From assembly GCA_024226555.1 (NCBI GenBank), contig JAAELO010000462.1:1-47089 (forward strand): 47,089 bases of DNA. The letters are read 5' to 3'. The notes under the pieces were generated by a model. The model did no database searches, was not told where the DNA came from, and saw nothing but the letters and a program-made list of their open reading frames with translations. The stretch comes from Desulfobacterales bacterium (GTDB taxonomy: Bacteria; Desulfobacterota; Desulfobacteria; Desulfobacterales; JAAELO01). Within the stretch, counting starts at the first letter, position 1; every line of letters begins with the position of its first letter. The translations under genes and the position numbers were made by a program. This document shows positions 16,264 to 25,343 of the stretch, piece after piece.

Positions 16264-17514
16264 ATGGCACAACAAAGATATGTAGGGCAAGATATAGGCG
16301 GTTTCGGTAGGCTGGCAGATATGAAACTCAGATTAAGAGGGGAAGCACGAGCAGACCAGGCAGCAGAAATGCGGAGCCAGCTTTCTAATATCCAACTTCA
16401 GCAAGCAAGATCAAACATGGAAGAATTGGGACGACGAAAGCAAATACAAAGCGGTTTAACAGCATTAAACCAAAATCTTCCTGAAGGTGAAAACAGTTTC
16501 ACAGCCTCATATAAATACTTAATGGAAAATGACCCGAAAATGGCTAATGATTACATGAACAGCCAAAGTGAGAGAATAGAGCAAATTTATAAAATGGATA
16601 CTCAGGCAGGGGCAGATGCTTTTAACGACACTATCGGGCGTGTAATGAATACAACAGTTAGCCCCGTACCCGGCAAAGACGATCTTGTAAAGGCCACAGA
16701 CACAAGCACAGGGAGACAGTCATATTTACAGAAGACTGCTAAGGGGTTTGTCCCTTATTCAATGCCTGAAGGAATGACTATTGAAGAATCTGAAGGAATA
16801 GAACCAATACCTGATGCAAAACTTGAGTATTGGGCACGACAAAAGATAGCTACCGGCAAAAAAATATTCAATGTCAGAGGTAAAAAGGCTAATGAAATAA
16901 ACAGACAAATTGAAGAAAAAGTTGCAGAAATACAACTTGCAGAGGGTGTAACAGGTGAGGAAACAGCATATTTACAGGAAGATAGAAAAGCAATACAAAA
17001 ATCAATAGCAGCACAAGAGAAACAACGTGGTTCAATGACAAGTTTTGTTGAAAATCTTGGCAAACAAATTGATCATGTTGCGACTGTTGCAAAAAATATA
17101 AAAACAATGGATACAAGATTGTTCAATATGCCTGTAAGATTTGTTAAAAGAAAATTTATAGGTAGCCCAGAGTTGTCAAAATATGAGGTATATCTTGGTG
17201 AAATTCAGTCAGAGATAGGAAAATTATCATCAGGTTCAACAGCCTCAGTATCAGAATTATCTGAAGGTGCAAGGGTAAAATGGGAAGGCATCCTTGATGA
17301 GAACTTAAGTATTGAAGATATGCTTGAAGTATTGGAAGAAGTAAAAGAGGCTGGATTCATACGCCTTGAAAGTGTTGACGAAGGATTAAGAGAATCAAGG
17401 TCAAGATTACGTGATATAGGCGGTGGTGGGACACTCAAAGATAAATTAACAAAACCTGTCGATTATGATACCGCAACAGATGAAGAACTTTTTAAGATAC
17501 TAAAGGGTAAATAA
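16264..17514 (+). CDS. Internal virion protein, 416 aa
   Basis: The product is largely helical, with coiled-coil stretches near residues 25-60, 210-245 and 330-390. It has no enzyme motif or membrane segment. Its last codon shares bases with the start of the next gene. Order and helical content match the middle gene of three-protein ejection complexes (P22 gp20 position). Sequence alone does not identify it further. Confidence 0.65.
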   Translation: MAQQRYVGQDIGGFGRLADMKLRLRGEARADQAAEMRSQLSNIQLQQARSNMEELGRRKQIQSGLTALNQNLPEGENSFTASYKYLMENDPKMANDYMNSQSERIEQIYKMDTQAGADAFNDTIGRVMNTTVSPVPGKDDLVKATDTSTGRQSYLQKTAKGFVPYSMPEGMTIEESEGIEPIPDAKLEYWARQKIATGKKIFNVRGKKANEINRQIEEKVAEIQLAEGVTGEETAYLQEDRKAIQKSIAAQEKQRGSMTSFVENLGKQIDHVATVAKNIKTMDTRLFNMPVRFVKRKFIGSPELSKYEVYLGEIQSEIGKLSSGSTASVSELSEGARVKWEGILDENLSIEDMLEVLEEVKEAGFIRLESVDEGLRESRSRLRDIGGGGTLKDKLTKPVDYDTATDEELFKILKGK

Positions 17515-19067
17515 TGGCATTTACACAAGAACAATATAAAGCTTTTAATGAATTATATGAAAGGGGTTCATTGTCAGAAGATCAAACCAAATCTTTTGAA
17601 ACTCTTAAAGATCGTGGTGCTTTTGATGAATATATTTCTCCAAAAGTAGATGATATAAAGCCTACAATTGATGTGCCAAAAGAACCTGTTAAAACATTCG
17701 GGCAACGTGCTCTTGAAACTGCTGAGCCAGCTGTTGAAACATTAAAAAATATAGGTCGTGTTTATCCAGCTCTTGAAACAGCAGCCAATCTCGTAACTTC
17801 TACTTATGGTATCCCTGCCTCTGGCGTTGCTGGTTTAATGGCATTACCTTTTGGTGTAGAAAAATCAAAAAAAGCTATAGAAGCAACACAAAAAGCTCTT
17901 GTATATGAGCCACAGACAGAAAAGGGAGCTGAATTAACAGAGGCTACAGCATATCCTTTTACAAAATTAGAAGAAGGAGCCGAAGCTGTAGGTAAACCAA
18001 TATCCGAGGCTGGATATCCTAAAACAGCAACGGCTTTACACACAGCCATAACAGGCGCACCAGCTGTATTAGGTGCTCGTAAAACAATATCTAAACCTCT
18101 AAAAGCTATAGACGCAAAAACAAAAGCTATTGTTCGTAAAAATATCAATAAAGCTGTTAGACCTGCTGTTGCAGGTAAAAGAACAGCATCACAAACAAAA
18201 GCGTATTATGATAAAGCAACAACAGCCGTTGAAGAGATTGTAAGAAATAAAGAGAATCTTGATATTGTAAACGCATCTGGAGAAAAAACAAAGGGTTTGC
18301 CTAAAACATTAGATGAATTTTCACAAGCTGTTGAACAAACAAAAAGAAATGTTTTTACAGAATATGATGCTCTTGCAAAAAAGGCCGATATTCTTGGTGA
18401 TAGTCCAGGTGGTATAAAAGTAAATCTTGATAAAACAGCCACTAAACTTGATCCAGTTTTAAACAATAAAATTTTAAAAGATATGTCTCCTGAAACAATT
18501 GAATATGCTAAAACAAGAATTGAATCACTGAAGGGCAGAAAGAATTATACAGCACTTGAAACACAAGAAGCAATTCAATTTTTAAATCAAACCCTTGAAA
18601 ATTTTTACAGAGATCCTACACCAGCATTAAAAGGTAAGGCCCTTGTAGATTCCATGATCGCTAATGATCTAAGGGCACAACTCGACGCATCTATAACAAA
18701 GGCGACAGGTAAAGAATATAGCCAATTAAAGAAAGCATATGGTGCATTAAAAACAATTGAAAAAGATGTAAATAGACGAGCAATTGTTGATAGTCGTAAA
18801 AATAATAAAGGTTTAATAGATTTCTCTGATATATTCACAGGTGGCCATGTAATAGCTGGAATGTTGAGATCTGAACCAGCAGCAGCAGCAGGTGGCTTGG
18901 CATCAAAAGGAATAGCAAGTTATTATAAAATGTTAAATGACCCAAATAAAATGGTTAAGACAATGTTTAAAGATGTTGAAGCTCTTGGTAAGACAAAACA
19001 AAAAAGTATTGCTCCAGCGACAATAGGTATAACAGGAACAGCAATAGCACAAAACAAGGAGAAATAA
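17514..19067 (+). CDS. Large ejection protein (gp16 position), 517 aa
   Basis: The N-terminal 50 residues are a short helical repeat with FNELYERG and FETLKDRGAF. An Ala/Gly-rich moderately hydrophobic region follows, including residues 95-125 (YGIPASGVAGLMALPFG), then long helices and a Gly/Ala-rich hydrophobic segment near 440-470. That is the expected look of a protein that inserts into the host membrane to form a DNA channel. Stop and start codons overlap on both sides (TAATG). Confidence 0.65.
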   Translation: MAFTQEQYKAFNELYERGSLSEDQTKSFETLKDRGAFDEYISPKVDDIKPTIDVPKEPVKTFGQRALETAEPAVETLKNIGRVYPALETAANLVTSTYGIPASGVAGLMALPFGVEKSKKAIEATQKALVYEPQTEKGAELTEATAYPFTKLEEGAEAVGKPISEAGYPKTATALHTAITGAPAVLGARKTISKPLKAIDAKTKAIVRKNINKAVRPAVAGKRTASQTKAYYDKATTAVEEIVRNKENLDIVNASGEKTKGLPKTLDEFSQAVEQTKRNVFTEYDALAKKADILGDSPGGIKVNLDKTATKLDPVLNNKILKDMSPETIEYAKTRIESLKGRKNYTALETQEAIQFLNQTLENFYRDPTPALKGKALVDSMIANDLRAQLDASITKATGKEYSQLKKAYGALKTIEKDVNRRAIVDSRKNNKGLIDFSDIFTGGHVIAGMLRSEPAAAAGGLASKGIASYYKMLNDPNKMVKTMFKDVEALGKTKQKSIAPATIGITGTAIAQNKEK

Positions 19068-21376
19068 TGGCAACAGAAGCATTACAAATAGATGCACTAT
19101 GGGCAGGGTTAAACGATCCTGACACTGGTCAATCATATTCAGGGGCTATTGTAGGTTTCTTTGAAGCTGGAACAACAACACCAAAAGCTGTTTGGCTTGA
19201 CAAAGAAAAAACATTACCCACAACCGCCGGACTTGCTCAAACAACACTAAGCTCTAACGGCATCGCTAAAGTTTTCGGAAGTGGATCTTATAAAATAAAC
19301 ATCTATGCTCCAACAGATACAGGCTTAACAACACCGTTGTCAGGCTCAATTGACGGTGCAACCTATCTATCACCGTACAGCGATAGCTATGATACAATAG
19401 CTGATTTAAAAGCCTCGACTATTTCCTATGACATAGGCACTAAAATAAATGTTTATGGATATTATACCAAAGGAGATGTTGGTCTTAGAGTTTATGAAGT
19501 TGTAGCAACCGGAACCGGAACAGACGACGGTGGAACATACATAACATCAACCGACACCTTAAGACAATATCACCTGATTGATTATAATGTATGGTCTTTT
19601 GAGCTTTTCGGCGCAAAGGGTAACGGATCTGATAGTGATGTAACAGCTTTCAACGCTGCTATTGCGGCCTCAATTAGTTACAGCGAAAGTACAATATTTG
19701 GTACTTTCGGAAAAACATATAATCTTGATGTAATTGTATCAATAATACAAAGTGACTTGGGCATTGATTTTAGGGGTGCAACAGTAATAGGTGTGGCTTT
19801 ATGTCTACAGTGGAACGGCGTGGCAGGTTACACAGATAAATCAGGTGTTTGGACAGGTGTGCCGACTGGTAATTTTGTAAGAAACGGTAAATTCTATAAT
19901 ACCGAATTACCATATGCACAATATCAGCGTGGTTTTGTGATGGAGAATATGTCACAGACTGGAGTGTCAAACACGGCGTTGACCGTTTCATGTTGTCAAG
20001 ATAGTACATTCAGAAACATTGATATAGCTGGTGGTCAGGCTGAGGGTGGACAGTTTGCGGCATTATTTTTACATTCAAACAATACAGTTGTAGAAAATGT
20101 ATATATGCACGATTATGCTTATTATTACGCCATGCAGTTTAAAGGCGGCCGAGATAACATAGCCATGAATTGTAATAGTGTAAACGTGAAAGCACCAGTT
20201 GCAGACCCAGGAAAAACAGCTTTTATGGTTGCATATTATACAAGAGGAGACTCACCAGGGGGACCATCAGGAACAGGATCAGTTTTAAGTAAATACCCTT
20301 ATCTTTCAACATCATCAGACCCTTGGACTGATCCAGATGATCAGAGAGCCACACTTAACACAAAATATATTAACTGTAATGCTTATAACTCTAATGGTAT
20401 TGGCTATGATTGTATTGAAAGCCAGGGCGTGTCAATAACAAGATGTTCAATATTTGATACGAACGGAGGTATTCTACTAAGAACAAAGGGAAATGTACCA
20501 ACAACACCAGAGCACCCTGTCAGTACAAATTGGGGTAAAGAAAAAGATTTCCTTGTTGATGATGTAAGAATGAAAAACCTTGGAACGTTGGCATATCCTG
20601 GCCGTGGCATTAGAGTTCAAAATGATACTTACAACTACGGGCAAGCGTTACCTCCATTGATCCCATACAATCCTTTCACCGGTATAGTGATTAAAAATGT
20701 ACAGATGGAAAACATATCTCTTGACGGTATAAGTATTGTCGCTACTCAAGGTGCGAAAGTAACAAATTGCAGAATCGAAAACTGTAACACTGTTGGATAT
20801 TCTACAAATAATTATTCGGGTCTTGTATCAAGACAAAACGATGGAATTTATATTGATAATGTAACATCGGTTGATACACAAAGCACACCGACAACTTATT
20901 ATACAATGGTTTCATCAAACACCATGCCTGCAACAGATGGAACAAACAGACCGACAAATATAACAAATTGCTATAACAAGGGCGGCACAAACGCCTATGG
21001 TTTCGCTCTGTGGGCAGGTGAGAATTATTTCGGTAACACACCTGCCGACGCAATTACAACAACAACTGTTGCAGCAGACACAAACGAAGACGTAAGACTC
21101 GAAGTGTTAAGCTCAACCGAGCGAGCAGTAACAGCAGAAATATTTAGCCCACAGTTAAAAAATTATTACAAAATATCAGGTCTGTTTTCATGTGACGCTG
21201 CTGGTGCTATAACACAAAACGGAGCAACAACAGAGATTGCAAAAATAGAGACAACGGCCGGTTGTTCTGTTTCTTTCAACGTCGTATTAGCTAATTACCT
21301 AAGAATACAAGTTGACAGCAACAGTAACGACGCAACGTGGTATGTTAAATGGGAGAGTGTAAAAACAATATTATGA
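19067..21376 (+). CDS. Tailspike with pectate-lyase-type beta-helix
   Basis: The 769-residue receptor-binding spike has an N-terminal virion-binding module of about 105 residues (GAIVGFFEAGTTTPKAVWLDKEK). A linker follows, then FELFGAKGNGSDSDVTAFNAAI near 178-200, the entry of the pectate-lyase-3 beta-helix. The helix runs to about 640 with repeated N/T/G turns and is followed by a C-terminal beta domain. Such spikes usually bind and cut surface polysaccharide. Catalytic residues cannot be assigned by eye. The stop overlaps the endolysin start. Confidence 0.85.
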   Translation: MATEALQIDALWAGLNDPDTGQSYSGAIVGFFEAGTTTPKAVWLDKEKTLPTTAGLAQTTLSSNGIAKVFGSGSYKINIYAPTDTGLTTPLSGSIDGATYLSPYSDSYDTIADLKASTISYDIGTKINVYGYYTKGDVGLRVYEVVATGTGTDDGGTYITSTDTLRQYHLIDYNVWSFELFGAKGNGSDSDVTAFNAAIAASISYSESTIFGTFGKTYNLDVIVSIIQSDLGIDFRGATVIGVALCLQWNGVAGYTDKSGVWTGVPTGNFVRNGKFYNTELPYAQYQRGFVMENMSQTGVSNTALTVSCCQDSTFRNIDIAGGQAEGGQFAALFLHSNNTVVENVYMHDYAYYYAMQFKGGRDNIAMNCNSVNVKAPVADPGKTAFMVAYYTRGDSPGGPSGTGSVLSKYPYLSTSSDPWTDPDDQRATLNTKYINCNAYNSNGIGYDCIESQGVSITRCSIFDTNGGILLRTKGNVPTTPEHPVSTNWGKEKDFLVDDVRMKNLGTLAYPGRGIRVQNDTYNYGQALPPLIPYNPFTGIVIKNVQMENISLDGISIVATQGAKVTNCRIENCNTVGYSTNNYSGLVSRQNDGIYIDNVTSVDTQSTPTTYYTMVSSNTMPATDGTNRPTNITNCYNKGGTNAYGFALWAGENYFGNTPADAITTTTVAADTNEDVRLEVLSSTERAVTAEIFSPQLKNYYKISGLFSCDAAGAITQNGATTEIAKIETTAGCSVSFNVVLANYLRIQVDSNSNDATWYVKWESVKTIL

Positions 21377-21762
21377 TATGGAAATTATCTAAGAACTCAT
21401 TGAAAAATAGAACAGGAATTGACCATAAACTTATTGAAATAAATGAACTTGCCTTAACCATAAGTCCTATTGATTTCGGTATTCCTAAATATGGTGGGTT
21501 AAGGACCGACAAAGAGCAATATAAGTTATTTATTGACGGTGGTTCTAAGTGTGACGGATACAATAAAAAAAGCTATCACCAGACAGGCAAAGCACTTGAT
21601 TTTTACGCATATGTTAACGGCCATGCTTCATGGGAAGAACATCATTTAACAACGGTTGCAGCAGCGCATTTGCAAGCTGCCTCGATATTAGGATATAAAC
21701 TTGAGTGGGGTGGCTTCTGGAAAAACTTCAGAGACTTTCCTCACCTACAATTGAAGGACTAG
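21373..21762 (+). CDS. Endolysin, M15 L-alanyl-D-glutamate peptidase
   Basis: The start is ATG 21373, overlapping the tailspike stop (ATGA). An in-frame ATG at 21349 also exists, but WKLSKNSLK right after the chosen start matches the T5 endolysin opening. The zinc-peptidase motif is H69-x6-D76 (YHQTGKALDF) with the second His at 124 (DFPHLQ). At 129 residues it matches the single-domain T5-type enzyme. It cuts the peptide stems of peptidoglycan, has no signal peptide, and therefore needs the holin gene next to it. Confidence 0.88.
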   Translation: MIWKLSKNSLKNRTGIDHKLIEINELALTISPIDFGIPKYGGLRTDKEQYKLFIDGGSKCDGYNKKSYHQTGKALDFYAYVNGHASWEEHHLTTVAAAHLQAASILGYKLEWGGFWKNFRDFPHLQLKD

Positions 21763-21766
21763 AAAA

Positions 21767-22192
21767 TTGGGATTCTGGAGCGTAATAACAGGCGCAAAAG
21801 CGATAGACACAACAACGAAGATAGCAGAGAAAACAACAGACGGGATTATTTCCGGACTTGATAAGATTTTCTATACTAAAGAAGAGCAAGCAGAGACATT
21901 AACAAGGCGTCTTGAAATTGCTGATAAAATAGCAACTACACATATCAAGTTGATGGAAGCAACAGCAAGCGAAACGACTACAAGAAGTATCACACGGCGC
22001 ATTGTTGCTATATTCGTGATGATATTGACGTTTATCAGCATGTTTTCTATGGGTTTAGTTTGGAAATTGGACAAGGAATGGGCCTTATTTATGCTCGAAC
22101 TTGTTAAGCATTTTCAAATTGGAGTAGCTTTTATCAGTGTTATCTTTTTCTTTTTTGGAAATTATTTGATTGGAAAGTTCACAAAGAAGTAG
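21767..22192 (+). CDS. Holin, GTA/3TM type
   Basis: The start is TTG 21767, directly after the endolysin stop and preceded by GAAGGA. The 141-residue product has an amphipathic N-terminal helix (GFWSVITGAKAID), a charged linker (residues 36-78) and two strong membrane segments near 79-98 and 116-135, then a basic KFTKK end. This matches gene-transfer-agent style holins. It should permeabilise the inner membrane and release the endolysin. It is the last gene of the late plus-strand block. Confidence 0.8.
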   Translation: MGFWSVITGAKAIDTTTKIAEKTTDGIISGLDKIFYTKEEQAETLTRRLEIADKIATTHIKLMEATASETTTRSITRRIVAIFVMILTFISMFSMGLVWKLDKEWALFMLELVKHFQIGVAFISVIFFFFGNYLIGKFTKK

Positions 22193-22194
22193 AC

Positions 22195-22225
22195 TTCAGA
22201 TAGTGCAATAAACGCACTATCTGAA
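22195..22225. terminator. Terminator hairpin between convergent operons
   Basis: A perfect 12-bp stem (TTCAGATAGTGC and its complement) has a 7-base loop. It lies three bases after the holin stop and 34 bases beyond the last minus-strand gene. A second smaller hairpin (ACAAATA/TATTTGT) occupies 22238-22259. Together they probably end transcription from both sides. U-runs are weak. Confidence 0.78.
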
Positions 22226-22258
22226 ACAAAACTTTTGACAAATAGACCCCCTTATTTG

Positions 22259-22663
22259 TTAATCTTCATATAAGTCGTCAATATTATTATGTATAATTTT
22301 ATCAATTTCTGGATCAGTAGAAACTTGTGAACCTAAAATAGCTTCACAAATACTTACAATATCTGTTTCGAATTTTAGTTCAGGGTAAACCCCCGACACT
22401 TTCAGCGTTGCAGTATGATGAATTTTGCAGTGACAATGGACGCAAAGAGTTATTAAATTATCCGGTCTATCCTTGCCTCCCTGCGATCTGTATAAAATAT
22501 GATGTGGGAGATCCAAAGGCCATCCGTTCGAGCAATATGGATTCTGACATCTGTTATCATCTCTCATATACACCTCAGCATAAATACTTTTCAACCTCTC
22601 AGGACTAACGCCCCGTTTCTTTTTCTTCTTTTTCCCTGGCTTGGGGATCGGGTATACTTCCAT
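22259..22663 (-). CDS. HNH endonuclease, 134 aa
   Basis: A Lys-rich N-terminus (GKKKKKKRG) leads into an HNH module. It has CQNPYC, the paired His in PHHILYRSQGGKD, the central N in PDNLITLC and CHCKIHH with the last metal site. Cys pairs (C-x4-C and C-x2-C) suggest a structural zinc. It is the last gene of the minus-strand accessory block and shares the leader GGAGGTTAAACGATG with another gene here. It may act in DNA processing or as a selfish nuclease. Confidence 0.85.
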   Translation of the reverse strand: MEVYPIPKPGKKKKKKRGVSPERLKSIYAEVYMRDDNRCQNPYCSNGWPLDLPHHILYRSQGGKDRPDNLITLCVHCHCKIHHTATLKVSGVYPELKFETDIVSICEAILGSQVSTDPEIDKIIHNNIDDLYED

Positions 22664-22666
22664 CGT

Positions 22667-22846
22667 TTAACCTCCATGAATACATTTATCTGTTTCGGCA
22701 ACCAAAAAATAAGCATTCTTACCTGCACGCCAAGCTTCACGAATAGGTGTTAGTTGTTCTTGAATTTCCATTTTATCAAATTCTTCATATATTCCAAAAC
22801 ATGCTGCTACACATCTTCTCATACTTGTTTTTGTTTTTTTATCCAT
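22667..22846 (-). CDS. Hypothetical protein, 59 aa
   Basis: The start at 22846 has GGAGG six bases ahead. The product starts MDKKTKTSMRRC and contains EEFDKMEIQEQL and FLVAETDKC. It is polar and probably helical, with three Cys. Its start overlaps the upstream gene by eight bases, and its stop sits in the ribosome site of the HNH gene. No family was recognised. Confidence 0.65.
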   Translation of the reverse strand: MDKKTKTSMRRCVAACFGIYEEFDKMEIQEQLTPIREAWRAGKNAYFLVAETDKCIHGG

Positions 22847-23069
22847 CGTAACCTCCTATATTAAGCCTTGCACAGCCTATTTTATAATCAACATAATCCA
22901 TAAATTTCATAACCTGAATGGATCTTTCAAGCGTATCAAAATTAGAAAGACTATCTTTGAAATATATAACAAGATCATAGCAATAGTTTTTTGCCATAGT
23001 AAGTTGTGACTCTTTCGTACAAGATGAAATAACTTTATTTATTTTTGTCAATATTTCTGGCTTTGTCAT
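22839..23069 (-). CDS. Hypothetical protein, 76 aa
   Basis: A mainly helical protein with three Cys and a basic-acidic mix. The leader GGAGGTTAAACG before its ATG is identical to that of the HNH gene at 22663. It overlaps the next gene by eight bases. No family was recognised. Confidence 0.65.
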   Translation of the reverse strand: MTKPEILTKINKVISSCTKESQLTMAKNYCYDLVIYFKDSLSNFDTLERSIQVMKFMDYVDYKIGCARLNIGGYDG

Positions 23070-23080
23070 CGTTTAACCTC

Positions 23081-23503
23081 CTATAAATATTCATCAATTA
23101 CTTTTGCTGGTGGCACTTGCATACTAAAATAATGCCACACCCAATCAATAACCTGTGTAATAAACTGAGACATTTCCGGTTCGAGATAATCAGCGAGAGA
23201 TTTCACCTTGATGAAATTTCCGCTGATATCTGTAGACTTAATTCCAAACTCTTCCTTGAGAAAATAATGCCAATCTGCTTGGCTTAACCCGGTATCAGCA
23301 AGCATTTCTTTTTCAAGCCATGGCAGTATGCCGCCCCGATAATAACCCATCTGTTTCAAGCTCTTTTTAGGCTTGTATTTCTCGAATGTGACCTTAACCC
23401 GCTTATACTTTCCAAGCTTCCCGGGTAAATTCTGCAAATCAAATTTTTTTTCCCAATTAAACTTACCGTCTGAAGGGTTGCAGTAAAGGATATGTTTTTT
23501 CAT
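23081..23503 (-). CDS. Possible NinB/Orf-like recombination protein, 140 aa
   Basis: The N-terminus is beta-rich, followed by KRVKVTFEKYKPKKSLKQMGYYRGGILPWLEKEM. This resembles phage proteins with a 'rS.kQn.yyw' motif grouped with NinB/recombination mediators. The rest is helical with many Trp and Phe. ATG 23503 overlaps the stop of the tiny membrane gene upstream (ATGA), which favours it. An in-frame GTG at 23515 with an AAGGA site is the alternative (144 aa). The gene sits in the same block as Rad52, which supports a recombination role. The match is weak. Confidence 0.5.
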   Translation of the reverse strand: MKKHILYCNPSDGKFNWEKKFDLQNLPGKLGKYKRVKVTFEKYKPKKSLKQMGYYRGGILPWLEKEMLADTGLSQADWHYFLKEEFGIKSTDISGNFIKVKSLADYLEPEMSQFITQVIDWVWHYFSMQVPPAKVIDEYL

Positions 23504-23604
23504 GAAAACAACCACTCTATTATATCCTTAATGAAAATAATAACTTGAAAACCGAACCAAACCAAAAATAAAAAAGACGCTATTGTTAATGCAAGATGTA
23601 TCAT
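23500..23604 (-). CDS. Tiny membrane protein, 34 aa
   Basis: The sequence reads MIHLALTIASFLFLVWF and on to a charged IKDIIEWLFS end: one transmembrane helix (residues 3-27) and a short tail. The ATG overlaps the preceding stop, and its own TGA overlaps the next ATG. AGGAG lies eight bases before the start. Coupling on both sides and a clean hydrophobic pattern argue that it is real. Confidence 0.6.
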   Translation of the reverse strand: MIHLALTIASFLFLVWFGFQVIIFIKDIIEWLFS

Positions 23605-23834
23605 TTTAAAAGCTCCTCTAATTTTACGATTCTATCCTCTAATTTTTTTAATTTATCTATTTCTTTTTTTATGCCAATAGAGCAAATACTACAATCGCTA
23701 TCGCAAGATGCTTTACATTGCGCACAGATATCTTCATCGAGTGTTGAGCCTAATTGTTTTAGTGGTTCTCTCATCTTGTTTATCCTTTTGTTAAAAAACG
23801 CAATTATCCCATTAATCTTTTTTTCTAAGTACAA
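23601..23834 (-). CDS. Cysteine-rich coiled-coil protein, 77 aa
   Basis: Residues 35-52 hold six Cys (CAQCKASCDSDCSICSIG), a likely zinc or redox cluster. The C-terminal 25 residues form a Lys/Glu/Leu coiled coil. It starts inside the end of the HNH gene at 23812 and its stop overlaps the tiny membrane gene. Function unknown. Confidence 0.65.
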   Translation of the reverse strand: MYLEKKINGIIAFFNKRINKMREPLKQLGSTLDEDICAQCKASCDSDCSICSIGIKKEIDKLKKLEDRIVKLEELLK

Positions 23835-24288
23835 TTTTTTGTTTAAATTCTACCTTTTTAACTTGTTGTTTTTTCTTCTTTTTTCGTTTTTTCTTTTTTT
23901 TAGGCTTTACGAATGGTGCATTTTTATACTCCATTCTAAAACACCATGGAACACCAACCAATTCCTCATGTTCAAGTCTTAAAAACTTCTCCAAGTTTGA
24001 TTCTTTTCTCAAACCATGAGCTTTCATATGGTGATTACCGCAAAGTATAATAAGATCTGTATCAAGTTCTTCACCACCAAATCTATCATAATTAATATGA
24101 TGAACCTGTACACCCCTCTTTTCACCGCATATTTCACATTGTTTACCACGGCTTTTAAAAAGTCTTTGTCTAATCTCTTCCCATTCAGGCGAATTTATAA
24201 AGGCTCTATGTTCTTTTTGTCTTTTAGATAACTTATTAGTGGATTGTTGACAGGTATAGTTTTTTTTGGTATTTAATATATTAGTCAA
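23812..24288 (-). CDS. HNH endonuclease with lysine-rich tail
   Basis: The start is TTG (24288) with a GGAGAAG site. The core has WEEIRQRLFKSRGKQCEICG, then VQVHHINYDRFGGEE, DLIILCGNHHMKAHG: the CxxC pair, the HH of the active site and the closing N-H of an HNH nuclease. The C-terminal 35 residues are nearly all Lys, Arg and Val (basic DNA-binding tail). It is likely a nicking or homing enzyme. It lies below a hairpin that separates it from the Rad52 group. Confidence 0.83.
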   Translation of the reverse strand: MTNILNTKKNYTCQQSTNKLSKRQKEHRAFINSPEWEEIRQRLFKSRGKQCEICGEKRGVQVHHINYDRFGGEELDTDLIILCGNHHMKAHGLRKESNLEKFLRLEHEELVGVPWCFRMEYKNAPFVKPKKKKKRKKKKKQQVKKVEFKQKIVLRKKD

Positions 24289-24319
24289 TTTAACTTCTCC
24301 AATAAGTTATTTTGATATT

Positions 24320-24351
24320 AAGGTCGGACATCTTGTAAATGTTCCGACCTT
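24320..24351. terminator. Hairpin upstream of the HNH gene
   Basis: AAGGTCGGA (24320-24328) pairs with TCCGACCTT (24343-24351). A T-rich run follows on the plus strand (TTTGTTTTAT). On the minus strand it lies after the stop of the 80-residue gene and could partly terminate that transcript. The direction is uncertain. Confidence 0.55.
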
Positions 24352-24382
24352 TGTTTTATATTTACATTATTTCAGGCACTTG

Positions 24383-24625
24383 TCAATCATCTTTCTGTAG
24401 CCAATCTTCTTCTATTTCTTCGATGAACCATTCATCATGAACATTGTCCTCAAGAATTTCATAATCACTCTGAATACCATCAGAACAGTGGTGGCATAAA
24501 TAACCTGTGGGCTGACACTCCTGCATAAACTCATCAAAAACCTCCTTACTGGTCTTACCCTCCACATCAATATCCGCTTCAAACTCCGCGCTTGCTCCGA
24601 CCGGTAACCACATTTTAATTTTCAT
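24383..24625 (-). CDS. Acidic hypothetical protein, 80 aa
   Basis: The N-terminus is beta-strand-like (MKIKMWLPVG, EFEADIDVEGKTSKEVFDEF). A CHHC segment near residue 44 and a very acidic C-terminus (EEIEEDWLQKDD) follow. Its leader is GGAGTGTAAACGATG, part of the ACG-ATG leader set. The acidic tail may mimic DNA or contact a partner, but this is speculation. Confidence 0.65.
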   Translation of the reverse strand: MKIKMWLPVGASAEFEADIDVEGKTSKEVFDEFMQECQPTGYLCHHCSDGIQSDYEILEDNVHDEWFIEEIEEDWLQKDD

Positions 24626-24638
24626 CGTTTACACTCCT

Positions 24639-25343
24639 TTATTTAATATTATCAAGAAAAGCCTGAAAGACTCCATCAACCTTCTCTATGAAATCAGTAA
24701 GCATTCCTTCATTCATATCAGCAATTTCAACAACAGGCTCTTTTATCGCCTCACAATAAAACTTTGATATTTGTATTTTTTCATTATCTGTAAGGTCTTT
24801 TTCATCAAGTAACACATTGAGCTTATAAACCAAGTCAGGTTTATTGTCTGTAAGGTCTTCTATAGGTGGCAATGCCCATGCAGGTAGCTGAGGTGTATCC
24901 CATTTATAATAAGTACGCTTTTTATCCTTTGCGATATGACACCCACTATTTTGACCACCTGCATTAATCTTAACAAAAGTAGATTCAAGATTGTATAAAT
25001 ATCGACCAATACCCCACTGTACCCCGGCTCTCTTCATTGCACCAGACAGACCACCTTTTACCGCCTCAATCTGTGTACTCGCTGCACCATCCCACTTTGT
25101 AACCCATTCATCTTCTATTTTAATAGAAATTCCACAGAGTATCCCACCGTCGGGAGCCTTTTCATAATGATTTTTCCACATGCCAGGGCCACAAACATCG
25201 TCGAGCCTATCCATTATAGCCCTGTTAGTTACATAACAAAGAGCCATAGCCCATATATTACCATCTTTCTTTGTTCCATCTCTACCAATACGCCACTCTA
25301 CGTCTTCAGCTTTAAACGGCTCTCTTAATTGCTGTAAATCCAT
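24639..25343 (-). CDS. Rad52-type single-strand annealing protein
   Basis: The N-terminal 125 residues match the Rad52/Rad22 core: LREPFKAEDVEWRIGR, ALCYVTNRAIMDRLDDVCGPGMW, the GGILCGISIKI strand and AVKGGLSGAMKRAGVQWGIGRYLY. The C-terminal 80 residues are helical and family-variable. It should pair complementary single strands during phage recombination and repair, working with SSB. The gene starts inside a 53-residue zinc-protein gene and leads the central minus-strand group. The 234 residues suit phage Rad52 proteins. Confidence 0.88.
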   Translation of the reverse strand: MDLQQLREPFKAEDVEWRIGRDGTKKDGNIWAMALCYVTNRAIMDRLDDVCGPGMWKNHYEKAPDGGILCGISIKIEDEWVTKWDGAASTQIEAVKGGLSGAMKRAGVQWGIGRYLYNLESTFVKINAGGQNSGCHIAKDKKRTYYKWDTPQLPAWALPPIEDLTDNKPDLVYKLNVLLDEKDLTDNEKIQISKFYCEAIKEPVVEIADMNEGMLTDFIEKVDGVFQAFLDNIK

